A DNA stretch of 64,000 bases from Eutypa lata (taxonomy: Eukaryota; Ascomycota; Sordariomycetes; Xylariales; Diatrypaceae). The stretch is taken from assembly GCA_022661535.1 (NCBI GenBank), contig JAKULF010000005.1, positions 372,001 through 436,000 on the forward strand, written 5' to 3'. The notes beneath the pieces are model-generated. The model searched no databases, was not told the DNA's origin, and saw nothing but the letters and a program-made list of their open reading frames with translations. Positions 1 to 9,935 of the stretch are shown here, in pieces. Position numbers and translations under genes: made by a program. How positions within the stretch are numbered: the stretch's first letter is position 1; each line of letters starts with the position of its first letter.

Positions 1-365
1 AATTCATTAGAAATACCGGGTCACTTGTCCTTCTGGCTGCAAAGCGTGATTTCATCTGTTTAGTAATCTGTAGGAAGTGTGTGGGGATTCAGGATGGTTT
101 TTGTAGGTCGAAACCAAGTACTCGAGAATGGGTGCTGCACAGTCAGTCCGAGGGAGATGGTTAGGTATGTAGAGTTCCTTATCCGGGTCTCAGCACCTTA
201 GACTATAAATATATTCATCTATATGCATGCGACTTAACTATCTACTCGGTTCCTAGAGATAACAACATTAACCCAAATGCCATTCCCTGGTAGAAGTAAG
301 AATGTCGCTGATAAGTAGGCTAGGTTAGGGTTCGTAGTAACCACCCACCCACCCATTCCTTTTTT
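1..365. other. No gene seen; sequence beyond the GH3 fragment
   Basis: I see no coding sequence here. The GH3 fragment that starts at 1449 on the minus strand runs out near 366, and nothing in this stretch reads as the missing C-terminal half of a GH3 enzyme. A short TTAGGG-like unit lies near 324-334 and a run of GGGTGGGTGG (minus strand) near 340-355. Confidence 0.5.
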
Positions 366-1449
366 TCAACCCATGGTTAACCATCTGTTTAATTTTGTTA
401 GCAAATGAAGCATCTTGTCCGCGGCAACTTGACGGATGAGACAGCGATTTGCTTCCGTGTTAGCGGCCTCAGGGTCGTAGGGGGACTCAAGTTTCGCGAC
501 TTCCTGGAAAAGCTCCAGAATATTTCGCACCGATATGTCAATCGCTGCATGGGACACCTTGCGGCTCTGAACAGCCTAAGACAAGGCCTTGCCTCTCCAC
601 GCGCTGGGACCGGGCATCTCTAGATCCATACCAACATTAATAGCTTCCGAAGTGCTATATGTGCCCCACCAATCACTCACGACCAAGCCGTCGAAACCCC
701 ACTCCTCTCGAAGGATCTTCTTCAGGAATAGGGGGTCTTCGCTTACATGGAGGCCATTCACTTGGTGGTATGCTCTCATGATAGACCAGGGGTCAGATCT
801 AGCAAAAGCGACGAGTTCACGAAGAGTTCGTTCAGTCATGCAGATGTTGTCTTCGATAGAATCGCGCGACTGATCATGCGCCGCATAGTGCTTAACACAA
901 GCAGCGACTCCGTGACCTTGTAGGCCGTTGACGAAGCTAGCACCAAGAACACCGCTGAGGATCGGGTCTTCACCGTCAGCTTCGAAGCCACGGCCGATGA
1001 GAGGGGAGCGCTGGATGCAAATGGTAGGAGCAAGTACAATGTGTACATGCTTAGCTCGAGCCTCTTCACCTAGGAGACCTCCCATCCTGCCCAATAACTC
1101 CTCATCGAAGGTCGCACCCATTCCCGTAGCGCAGGGGAGGAGGCAGCTCGGGTTCTAAACCGTTACCAGTCTCTATCCTTATCTTCAAACCTTCTTACTG
1201 AGGCTGTCATTAGAACTTACGGACTTGAAAGATCTGAAGCCTCGGAGACCATGGGGACCATCTGATGTCTATCAGTTCTGTTCAGATCCGTTCATAAGAC
1301 AGGGTCAGGAAGATTACCATCAACGCAGGAATGCCGAGTCGTTTCAGACCAGTCATGGCAGATGAGCCCGCTCCAGTCAGAAGGCTAACCTTCTCTTCCA
1401 GATCCATCTAGGCGATGGTTTTATTAATATCGCTCTCGGGCGTGAACAT
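366..1449 (-). pseudogene. Truncated GH3 beta-glucosidase fragment with two in-frame TAG stops
   Basis: Glycoside hydrolase family 3 enzymes release glucose from beta-glucosides. A hand-built model has exon 1 at 1449-1318, exon 2 at 1268-1221 and exon 3 from 1154, with introns of 49 and 66 nt that join in frame. The reading gives EEKVSLLTGAG, TSDGPHGLRGF, LPCATGMGATF, a KHYAAHDQ motif and GLVVSDWWGTYS, whose Asp is the family nucleophile. Reading is broken by TAG at 1408-1410, just before MDLEEK, and by TAG at 576-578, after GKALS. The frame continues past both, reaching AIDISVRNIL and QVAAD, then homology stops near 400. The C-terminal half (PA14 or second alpha/beta domain, Fn3) is absent. 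Both stops can be explained as CAG to TAG, the change RIP makes. It is not a copy of the intact GH3 gene at 23.6 kb, because motifs and splice pattern differ. I am fairly sure it is dead. Confidence 0.82.
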
Positions 1450-2100
1450 GGCCGTGGTTGAATGTAAAGGGTTGGCACTTTAGCATTAATGAGGAGGTTG
1501 ACTGTCTTGTAAAAGCCTGAGGCTTCAGGTTTTGTTGTATGGCAGAATGTTACTATCTTGAAAACACATCTCCCATTTATATTCAGGAGCCGATAAACAT
1601 ATACTTTATAGCACAATCGTCGTAGCATTGGCGCCCCATTCTTTCCAACGCTAAGAATTCTTCACGAAGGTTGCCTGTATTGTCTCACCACGCAGTGAGG
1701 CGATAATGCAACTTTACTCCGACGCTCCTTTGTCTCTCATGGAGTAAATGACGTTGTGGGGCCGTAGAAAATTAAGACGTCTAAGTGGGTTGGGTACTGT
1801 ACGTAGATGAATCCCCGTGGAGAACAGTGTCTATGCCAACGCCGGCGCCGATATCTGAAGAGGATTTTAGATCATCATTTTATCATAGCCATCATGAACT
1901 ACTATCAATCCTTTTCTATATCCTAAACTTCTATATTTAGAGTCGAAGCTTGCCAAATCTACTAGAATAAACTACGGCGATGGATAGGGGGAAACGACCC
2001 AGTCGATTGTTTTAAATCATGGCTGTTTTACTACTTAGACGAGAAGGGATATAATATCACTTCACTCTCATGGAATCTTGAATCCAGACCTTCGCAATTT
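1450..2100. other. Intergenic, no gene seen
   Basis: This is the upstream side of the GH3 fragment and the downstream side of the FAD-oxidase fragment. Open frames here have no recognisable protein character. Confidence 0.5.
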
Positions 2101-2530
2101 CTAGAACATGCCATCCGGATCGTACTTGGCAGAAGCAGCCCTCAGCTTATCAACATACACCCGGCCATACCCCGAGATCGCGTCCTGCATCCTCTTATCA
2201 GCATAATTCAGTTAGCGCCACCTCCAGTTGGCGCCGCCGCCGAGCGATGCAGCATAATCTTTCAGTGACTGCTGAAACTCGAGGACGACCGGGTAGGCCT
2301 TGGCCTTTGTCTCGGCGCTGTCCAGAGTTACGTATACTAGCTAGATAATGCCGGTCCCACTTTCTTTGATGTATTTCTCGAGCCCTAACACGTTGAGTTC
2401 CTCCCCGTGCGAGATGAGTGACTTCGTCACCGGGTGGAACTGGTAGAGCGACATGATGGTAGACACGTGTTGGTTGGTTTGGATGTCCGCCAACTCCCAT
2501 AACCAAAGTCTCGGAACCGTTGCCTGGCGT
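2101..2530 (-). pseudogene. C-terminal fragment of an FAD-linked (BBE-type) oxidoreductase
   Basis: One minus-strand frame reads ELNVLGLEKYIKESGTGII, then LVYVTLDSAETKAKAYPVV, then SLKDYAASLGGGANW, LNYADK and the C-terminal KLRAASAKYDPDGMF. The final motif is typical of the berberine-bridge-like C-terminus of fungal FAD-linked oxidases, which use a flavin to oxidise small molecules and are often secreted. The frame is interrupted by TAG at 2341-2343 and TAA at 2212-2214. The first can be CAG to TAG; the second can be CAA to TAA or TAC to TAA. About 135 codons remain. The FAD-binding N-terminal two thirds are absent, and the sequence directly upstream belongs to an unrelated F-box-like gene whose stop lies at 2534. 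This makes it a truncated remnant. Confidence 0.72.
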
Positions 2531-2533
2531 CCC

Positions 2534-4243
2534 CTACACAGCGTATTCATCGTCCAGGATCTCCACCTCTAATTCCACCTCGTCTAAATGCTTCAGCGGC
2601 ACCTCTCGCCAAGCCGTCAGCACCTCGAAGTCCGGCACGAACCCAGAGCTGCTGGTCCAGAGCGCCTTCGCAGCGTTTCTCATCGCATCACGGTGGTACC
2701 AGAATTTGTGCCAGCCCCCCTCGCGCTCCAGCTGCGCCACGAGCGTCATGTTTTTCAGCAGGGGCATCTCGAGAGCCGCACGCGCCGCGACGACGTATCG
2801 GCGCTGGAGGGCACGATCGGCGATGGTGGCCGCCCTCTGTCTGTCTGGAACGTTCGGGTCAGGATAGAACAGACACTCGCCCGACGGCGTGAACGATGGG
2901 TAGAAGAGGCTGAGGTTCTCCAGCCGCGCCCAGTGCGCTGGTGACGCCATCTCGGGGCCTAGGCTGTGCTGAAGGAATAGTTCGTCGCTGATGACGACCT
3001 CGTAGAGGTCGACATTCCGCAGGCGTTGGGAGATTAGACCGATGATTTGAGAGAGCTCATCTGGTTTGACTTCACATTGCTTGGGCTGTCGTGCAGGCTG
3101 TCGGAGACTTAACTGCGAATAGGTGCCGGCGATGTGGAAGCTGTCGATAGCGTGCGTAACATTGGTTAGGGCCTGGGCGAATGCTGCAGAAAAATGTTAG
3201 CGAGGCCTTAGTTGGCGGCAAGCGATACGAGAAAACAGCAGCACACCAATCCATAAATTCTAGAGACACATATGTCGAGCTGAAAGTACGAGTAGAAAAC
3301 AACACAGGCGCAGATACAAAATTGACCTAGACAGTCCCTGATTTACTTCGACACGTACGTCTGACGATCGGGAGACGTATCGATGTTAGTAAATCGAGGC
3401 ATCGATACCTCAAGCTCTGCGTTCATATAATTTTCGGAAAGGTGTGCGGCTACTTTTCTTGCGTGGCTTGCCACGTTGAACTCGGGGGTTCTTACCGCTC
3501 CGCATCTTGGAGTTATCCCTGGCATCCCACCAGTTGATAGACACATTCTTAGCCGCCGGTAGCTTCGCCACTAGCGTGCAAATAGCTGCTCCGGATACGG
3601 GTCTTCCAATTAATCTGTTCCTTTCCATGTCTAACTCCGTGACAATACTCACCGGTGCAAGCCGCAAGACGCGCTCGGGATATTCTAGCTCGAGCGGTGA
3701 GTGGTAATACACGGCACCGTGAGCCCGTGCGGACTGCGCCTCAGCCTCTACGCGGTAGCCCCGGTCGGTCAGCGCAAACGCGTCGAGGTGAAGTTTCACC
3801 GGAGGCCCGGGCATCCAACGGTTGAGCGTCGACACAAATGCCTCGAACGTATCCTGCAGCGTGCGATTGTTCCGTTTTCTCTCGTCGGCCGTTTCGATGT
3901 GCGGCCGCTGCGCGATGTCCAGGTGGCGGGGCAGCAGCACGACGTTGAGCCGGATGATGCGCACGTACTTTTGGCGTCGCGGGACCCCGTTCAGAATGAC
4001 GTCGGCCTCGGCGAGGCGTCCGAGGTCGAGGCGCAGCTCGGCGAAGGTCTCGCGCTCGACGGCGTCTTGCCAGGTGTTGTGGACGGTGGCGTAGCGGGCG
4101 GCACCGCCGATGCGACCCCAGCTTCTGAAGATCCCGAATACGGGTGGCGTCTCGCTGGGGCCATTTAAGCCAATCCAGTCGTGGGTCAGATAATATACGA
4201 TGTGTTGGATGATCTCAGGCGAAAACGGGCCTGACGACCCCAT
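2534..4243 (-). CDS. F-box-like / DUF6546-type fungal protein
   Basis: This belongs to a large, uncharacterised Pezizomycotina group with a short F-box-like start (FSPEIIQHIVYYL) and a long leucine-rich body. Family features seen include FAELRLDLGRLAEAD, the segment FAQALTNVTHAIDSF, then SQRLRNVDLYEVVISDELF, then YPSFTPSGECLFYPDP and a C-terminal GGWHKFWYHRDAM. My model is exon 1 at 4243-3496, exon 2 at 3416-3366 and exon 3 at 3183-2534, which totals 1449 nt and gives 482 aa. The second intron would be 182 nt, longer than others here, so exon 2 is the weak point. The acceptor at 3184 has a good GCTAAC branch site and TTTTTCTGCAG. Function is unknown; F-box-like proteins may act as ubiquitin-ligase adaptors, but no partner is visible. 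Its stop codon abuts the FAD-oxidase remnant. Confidence 0.68.
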
Positions 4244-6110
4244 CGTGGAATCTGGTGATGATGTGATGGAGTTGAAATGGGACGAGAAAAGAAATTGTAA
4301 CCTTGAAGGAGGTTCGTGGAGGTGTTGAAGGGCAGTCTAAATGTCGGTGCAGGTGTTGGCAATTTAATAACTAATTATAACTTCCCCACAATGGCGTGGC
4401 CACAACTATTGCATACACATATCGAATATAGAAATACCTGGAGGTCTAACAATAATATTTCAGCAACGCATAGGTTGCTAATCACGATAATCTTACCAGC
4501 CAACTCTGTTTCTTCAACAACGTTCTTCGTGAGCATGCTTTTGAAACATGATAAGCTATTCACCCTAACCCGAAGGTTTACTCTCTAGACTGGGTGTTGC
4601 TGATGAGTAAGTCGAAGACTCGCTCATTCGACTCATGTCGTGAGTATAGTGAACCAGGTGAATCCTACACTCATAAGGAGGGCATCTAGAATTAAGGGAG
4701 CAGAGGTGACGTCGACTGATCAAGCTGGCATGGGGTCGACATAGGGCTGGTTCCATACGGTGATATTCCATGCGATGCTTAAAATGTGGAACGATCTGCG
4801 ATAAATCTACTATGTATGTTCCAATGGTATTGGTATGTATCTACTCACTCTACTCCACTAGAGGCTTTCGTGGGAATGCGATTGTATTTCTTTCCGGGTC
4901 TGTCGCTGAGAAACCGAATCTAGAACAGTGATCACCCGGCGCTACTAGCCTAGGATAGGGGTTTATGTTATCTTCTCTTTCCAGCGACTGTCGTCTAGCT
5001 AGGTACAGTCATTGCATGTCCGTATCCCAAATTCTCGACCACTCTTCACCTCACCTACGCGGCATCGACCACCTAGATACACCAAGGGAAACTCCAAATA
5101 TTTCCACTGAAAGACGTTAAGATGTCGCTCTCTCTTAGCGTTGCGGGGAGCTTACTTGGAGCTGAGATCCGAGACTACGGATATAGTTAATGAGTGGTAC
5201 GGATATGGAGGAGATATAAGTTAAAGCGAACTTGCCGTCTGGGGCATCGTCGAGTCACGATCCACATATGGGGGCTGTTGGATAGTCCGGGGGAGGCGTG
5301 GGGAGGCTGCTGGGATGGTTGTTAATGCTCCTGCATGCCCTTGTTATGTATACAGCTGGTAGACCCCGAATAGCAATACTCGAGGTTATTGAGATTAGAT
5401 CACCAGATCATGCACCAACGGTAACAGTCCTGATAACCTAGGACATCTTCTATCGTAGGATAAACCCCTTTACTTAATTTATCTATGTAGGTAAGGACAC
5501 AGGTAGTCTATTCACCACCTACCTGTAACTATTCAATGGGATTATGTAATAGGGAATTGGCGGATATTTAGCTCCGGGAAGGCATGAATGGCAGGAGCCA
5601 ATTTGACTAGCTATTTGACTATTAGAATAATCCACGTTATTCGCATAGATCTAGATTCAGTTACTGAATCCGGACAAGGAGATCCCTGCTGCGAATCGCT
5701 TGTGCCCTGAAGCTAACACAGTTTCGGAGTTTTAGGTGATGTCATTGACAATTTTAGGTCCCGACACACGGGGTTATTATCATTTGTTGGAATCCTATTC
5801 ATCCACCATGTCTCGTCATTAAACACGCGTTGTTTTAACGTTACTCGAAGTAATCTGCTACCATGCATTCTCTAATGTCTATTGATCTTGCAACTAGTAT
5901 AATCATAGTAATGGCTTCTCACAAACAGTGGCAAAGTACAGATGCCTTGACACTACACCACCGACATTGTACCTGCTGACATCCCTACCTATAGTAGTAA
6001 TCTAATAGCTAATCACGGCGCCTACATCATAAATCGTTTCGACTCGTCAAGGTGAATCCAACAACTACACTACACCAAGCGGCGTAAACCTGCCTACCTT
6101 ACAAGGCGAA
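4244..6110. other. 1.9 kb intergenic region, no gene seen
   Basis: No frame with protein character is found on either strand. It must hold the promoters of the two divergent neighbours: the F-box-like gene to the left and the glucosyltransferase to the right. No operator or repeat stands out. Confidence 0.5.
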
Positions 6111-9100
6111 ATGCCTCCCATCGAATTTGACAAGCCTACGACGGCCCCAATCGATAGCTCCGATGATGAGAAGGTACAACCATATGTTGTAACCCAGTCT
6201 GGGCAAAGGCGTACTATACTTCGAGACAAGAAGGGAAATTTGGCCTATCCAAGTGTAGTGCCTCCTGATGTAGAGACTCCAGTTTTGCGACAGACAAAAC
6301 CGACGTTGGCCGTACCTCCAGATTTTCCAGAAGGTCGACCGAAACATCATTCGGATCCACCCCCTTCACCACAAACCCTGGCGAAATCCCCTACGGTGGA
6401 CCGACCACAGCTTGATAAGAAGTTCCTAACCGATGTACCTCGTGGATCGGGTCAACTTTCTGAAGATAGACGCTCTATCCAACGCGCCGGAACCAATGTA
6501 TCCTTGTTTGATACTGAGGTAGCGAACCAACACCAAGATGATGACGATACGTCAAGTACGTCATCCTCGGGGGGTGAAGACGATGGAAGGACTCATAATC
6601 ATGCGCTGAAAATGGGCAAGAAGAGAAAAAATAAACAACAATCTGACAAGAGGTTTCGACGTTTCGATGTATCGAATGAGAACTATAATACGAAAGGCAG
6701 GATCTCTAGAAAAGATGGCCGTCTTAACATTACGGTCAACGATACTAGTAATACTGGATATCTAGCAAAAGCTCTCGGTACTGCTGCGAAGAGGGTAGTC
6801 ACCGGTAAAACAGATGATGGGAAGCCTAACGGGCGGCCAATACCGACACGACTTTCTTCAGTCAGTGCAACAACATCACACATGAAAAGACCGAAGCTTA
6901 ACATCGTTATAATGGTAATCGGATCTCGTGGGGATATTCAGCCCTTCTTGAAAATCGGTAAAGTCCTCAGAGAAGAATATGGACACAAAGTCCGAATCGC
7001 AACTCATCCCGCCTTCCGAGAGTTTATTGAGAAAGATACAGGCTTGGAGTTCTTCTCCGTCGGGGGTGATCCTTCTGAGCTCATGGCCTTCATGGTTAAG
7101 AATCCGGGCATGATACCCAAACTAGAAACCGTGAAGGCCGGTGATATCGGTAGGAGGCGAGCCTCGATGGCAGAAATGTTTCAGGGGTTCTGGCGCGCAT
7201 GCATTAGCGCAACTGATAACGAGAAGGATACTAGGAATCTGAAAATGATGGGCGAAAAGCAACCCTTCATCGCAGATGCGATCATTGCGAACCCACCAAG
7301 TTTCGCTCATATACACTGTGCTGAAGCTTTGGGTATTCCGCTGCACCTGATGTTCACGTTTCCTTACACACCAACACATGCCTTCCCGCATCCATTGGCG
7401 ACTATAAAGAAGTCGAACGTTGATCCGGGATATACTAACTTTATATCATATCCTTTGGTGGAAATGATGGTTTGGCAAGGTCTTGGAGATCTTGTCAACG
7501 ACTTCCGTTCTAAGACTCTTGGACTCGACCCGGTTTCCACGCTATGGGCGCCAGGCTCAACCTACCGCCTTCATGTACCATTCACATATATGTGGAGTCC
7601 AGGGTTGATACCCAAGCCTGAAGATTGGGGCGAGGAAATAGATATTTCGGGCTTTGTCTTTCTCGACCTTGCCTCATCATTCACGCCACCAGAAGACTTG
7701 GTCGAGTTCCTAGGTGCCGGCGAAATGCCCATCTACATTGGTTTTGGCTCCATCGTAGTCGATGACCCTGACCATTTCACTGAGATGATCTTTGAAGCTG
7801 TCAAGTTAGCAGGAGTTCGCGCTCTTGTTTCTAAGGGGTGGGGTGGGCTCGGCCAAGATAATGTGCCTGAGAATATTTACATGTTGGAGAACACTCCCCA
7901 CGACTGGCTTTTTCCGCGAATTCGGGCATGCGTTATTCACGGTGGTGCTGGAACAACGGCGATCGCGCTCAAATGTGGTAAGCCGACCATGGTCGTGCCC
8001 TTCTTCGGCGATCAGTATTTTTGGGGCACCATGATCGGCAACGCTAGGGCCGGTCCGATGCCGATCCCGTACAAGAAACTTACGGTAGAGACCCTAGCTG
8101 AAGGCATTGAGTTTTGTCTCACAGAAGAGGCTCAGACGGCGGTAGACAAAATCGCCACGTCCATAGAACTCGAGGGTGATGGGGCGAAGAATGCCGTTCG
8201 AGCTTTCCACTCCCACTTGGCTCTCGAGGGAGAGGATTCTATGCGCTGCGCTATCCTAACAGATCGGGTGGCTGTGTGGAAGGTCAAGAACACAAGCCTC
8301 AAGCTTAGCGCCCTCGCTGCGTATATCATCGTAGACGAGGGTCTCATCAGCTGGAAGAATCTACGGCCATTGCGCCACAAGGAATGGAACGATTTCGTGG
8401 GACCCGGTGAGCCCCTCACCGGCGTCGCAGGTTCTCTAGCAGGGACTGTGGGAGATGTCTTCGGCGGTGTAGGTAGTGTGCCGTATCGGATGGCTAAGGT
8501 ATCACATAGACGAACGGAACGTAAGAAGAAGAGGGAGGAGAGAAGAAAGCGACATCAGCAGCAGAAGAAGAAGAAATCTCCCACCCAGGCTGCCACGTCA
8601 ACCTCGGCAGCACCTAGTTTCCCATTCCCCTCTATGCAATCACAAGAGCAGAGCGAAACAACAGCAATCCAATCGAATGACCATGCCCCCGCGGCTCCCT
8701 CAATCAACAACAACCCCCCCAACAATAACGCAATAACACCAGCCACCACCGCGGCTACAACTCCCGGCACAGCCGGCCTAACGACCGCCGGCACCACCAA
8801 CAGCAATCCGCAAGCTGAGTACTTCAACGAAATCACGACAGGCGTCGTGCAATCCGGCCGCGCCATAGCCCACGCGCCCGTGGACCTCTCCCTTGCCCTC
8901 GCGCAGGGCTTCCACAACGCGCCCCGCCTCTACGGCGACGACACGGTGCGCACCCCGACCCGCGTGACGGGGTTCCGATCGGGAATGCGCGCCGCGCGCC
9001 GCGAGTTTGGGTACGGGATCTACGACGGCTTCACGGGCCTCGTGCGCCTCCCTGTCAGGGGAGCGAGGGAACGGGGTGTGAGAGGCGCGGTTGCCGGCGT

Positions 9101-9935
9101 CGGGATGGGCATCACGGGGTTCGTGCTCAAGGATCTGGCCGCGCTGTTTGGTCCCGTCGGGTTTGCGCTCGAGGGCGTCGCGAAGCAGGTTAGTAGGAGA
9201 GGGGGCACGGATGTCGAGAGGATGGAGAGGTTGATTAGGAGGGCGAGGATCGTGCAGGCGCAGAAGGACTTGGCTGCCGTGGACGGGGACGGGAACGGGG
9301 ACGGAAACGGGAACGGGGGAGAGGGAGAGGGGGGTGAGGGAATGGGGAAGGGGAAGGCAAAGGGAAAGGGGAAAGGAAAGCGAATGGGGATAGGGGAAGA
9401 TAGAAAGAGGAAAGTGGTGAAACAAAGGGAAAAGGAAAAGGCGGTACGAGAGGAGGTTATGAGGGGCTGGAGGGTCTTGAATGAGCTCGCGGATCTTGTC
9501 GCTGTGGTGGATCACCATGGTGCTAGGCGCGGTTTGAGGGGGTTGTTTTTGCATCGGCATCGGCATCAGCAGCAGCAACACGAGCAACATCAACGACAGG
9601 AAACACACAGCAATGATGATTCCATTAGGCTGAATAATACAGATGGGAGTGTGGCGGATGTCGAGCGAAGTAATAACGACGATACGACTACTGGTAGCGG
9701 TGGCGGGAAGCGAAACGATAATAACGTTACTACCGGTCTTGATACTGCTACTGCTGCGCCCGCTGGCCACGATGATAATGGCAAGGATAAGGACAAGAGC
9801 AAGAGCAAGACGCCACTGGTCAGGTTCGGGAACGACGCGAACGAGCGCCGCTTGTTCGAGAGCATCGAAATCGCGCAGAGGGCTATCGATGCTATCAAAC
9901 GCGGCGTCGACCCGGAGACTATAGGTCTTCAGTGA
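6111..9935 (+). CDS. UDP-glucose:sterol 3-beta-glucosyltransferase-like protein (GT28), no PH/GRAM region
   Basis: A single exon of 1274 aa. Residues about 265-715 form a GT-B glycosyltransferase of the sterol glucosyltransferase type. The N-terminal acceptor domain opens with IGSRGDIQPFLKIGK (SRGD at 272-275). The C-terminal nucleotide-sugar domain carries HGGAGTTAIALKCGKP, starting at His610, followed by PFFGDQYFWG. These enzymes transfer glucose from UDP-glucose to the 3-OH of sterols, usually at membranes. The autophagy-type Atg26 has N-terminal PH and GRAM domains; none is recognisable in the acidic and Ser-rich 260-residue N-terminus here, so this is probably the short paralogue type. 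The C-terminus is unusual: a Lys/Arg-rich stretch near 800-830, Asn/Thr/Ala-rich linker, a conserved-looking segment near 950-1030, then Gly/Lys-rich and Gln/His-rich tracts. The start Met is the first in a long open frame. Confidence 0.9.
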   Translation: MPPIEFDKPTTAPIDSSDDEKVQPYVVTQSGQRRTILRDKKGNLAYPSVVPPDVETPVLRQTKPTLAVPPDFPEGRPKHHSDPPPSPQTLAKSPTVDRPQLDKKFLTDVPRGSGQLSEDRRSIQRAGTNVSLFDTEVANQHQDDDDTSSTSSSGGEDDGRTHNHALKMGKKRKNKQQSDKRFRRFDVSNENYNTKGRISRKDGRLNITVNDTSNTGYLAKALGTAAKRVVTGKTDDGKPNGRPIPTRLSSVSATTSHMKRPKLNIVIMVIGSRGDIQPFLKIGKVLREEYGHKVRIATHPAFREFIEKDTGLEFFSVGGDPSELMAFMVKNPGMIPKLETVKAGDIGRRRASMAEMFQGFWRACISATDNEKDTRNLKMMGEKQPFIADAIIANPPSFAHIHCAEALGIPLHLMFTFPYTPTHAFPHPLATIKKSNVDPGYTNFISYPLVEMMVWQGLGDLVNDFRSKTLGLDPVSTLWAPGSTYRLHVPFTYMWSPGLIPKPEDWGEEIDISGFVFLDLASSFTPPEDLVEFLGAGEMPIYIGFGSIVVDDPDHFTEMIFEAVKLAGVRALVSKGWGGLGQDNVPENIYMLENTPHDWLFPRIRACVIHGGAGTTAIALKCGKPTMVVPFFGDQYFWGTMIGNARAGPMPIPYKKLTVETLAEGIEFCLTEEAQTAVDKIATSIELEGDGAKNAVRAFHSHLALEGEDSMRCAILTDRVAVWKVKNTSLKLSALAAYIIVDEGLISWKNLRPLRHKEWNDFVGPGEPLTGVAGSLAGTVGDVFGGVGSVPYRMAKVSHRRTERKKKREERRKRHQQQKKKKSPTQAATSTSAAPSFPFPSMQSQEQSETTAIQSNDHAPAAPSINNNPPNNNAITPATTAATTPGTAGLTTAGTTNSNPQAEYFNEITTGVVQSGRAIAHAPVDLSLALAQGFHNAPRLYGDDTVRTPTRVTGFRSGMRAARREFGYGIYDGFTGLVRLPVRGARERGVRGAVAGVGMGITGFVLKDLAALFGPVGFALEGVAKQVSRRGGTDVERMERLIRRARIVQAQKDLAAVDGDGNGDGNGNGGEGEGGEGMGKGKAKGKGKGKRMGIGEDRKRKVVKQREKEKAVREEVMRGWRVLNELADLVAVVDHHGARRGLRGLFLHRHRHQQQQHEQHQRQETHSNDDSIRLNNTDGSVADVERSNNDDTTTGSGGGKRNDNNVTTGLDTATAAPAGHDDNGKDKDKSKSKTPLVRFGNDANERRLFESIEIAQRAIDAIKRGVDPETIGLQ

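Noticed and set aside
366..1449. Frameshift in the GH3 fragment near 1150-1320
   Set aside because: At first the frame seemed broken, but two ordinary introns (1317-1269 and 1220-1155) restore it; only the two TAG codons and the truncation remain.
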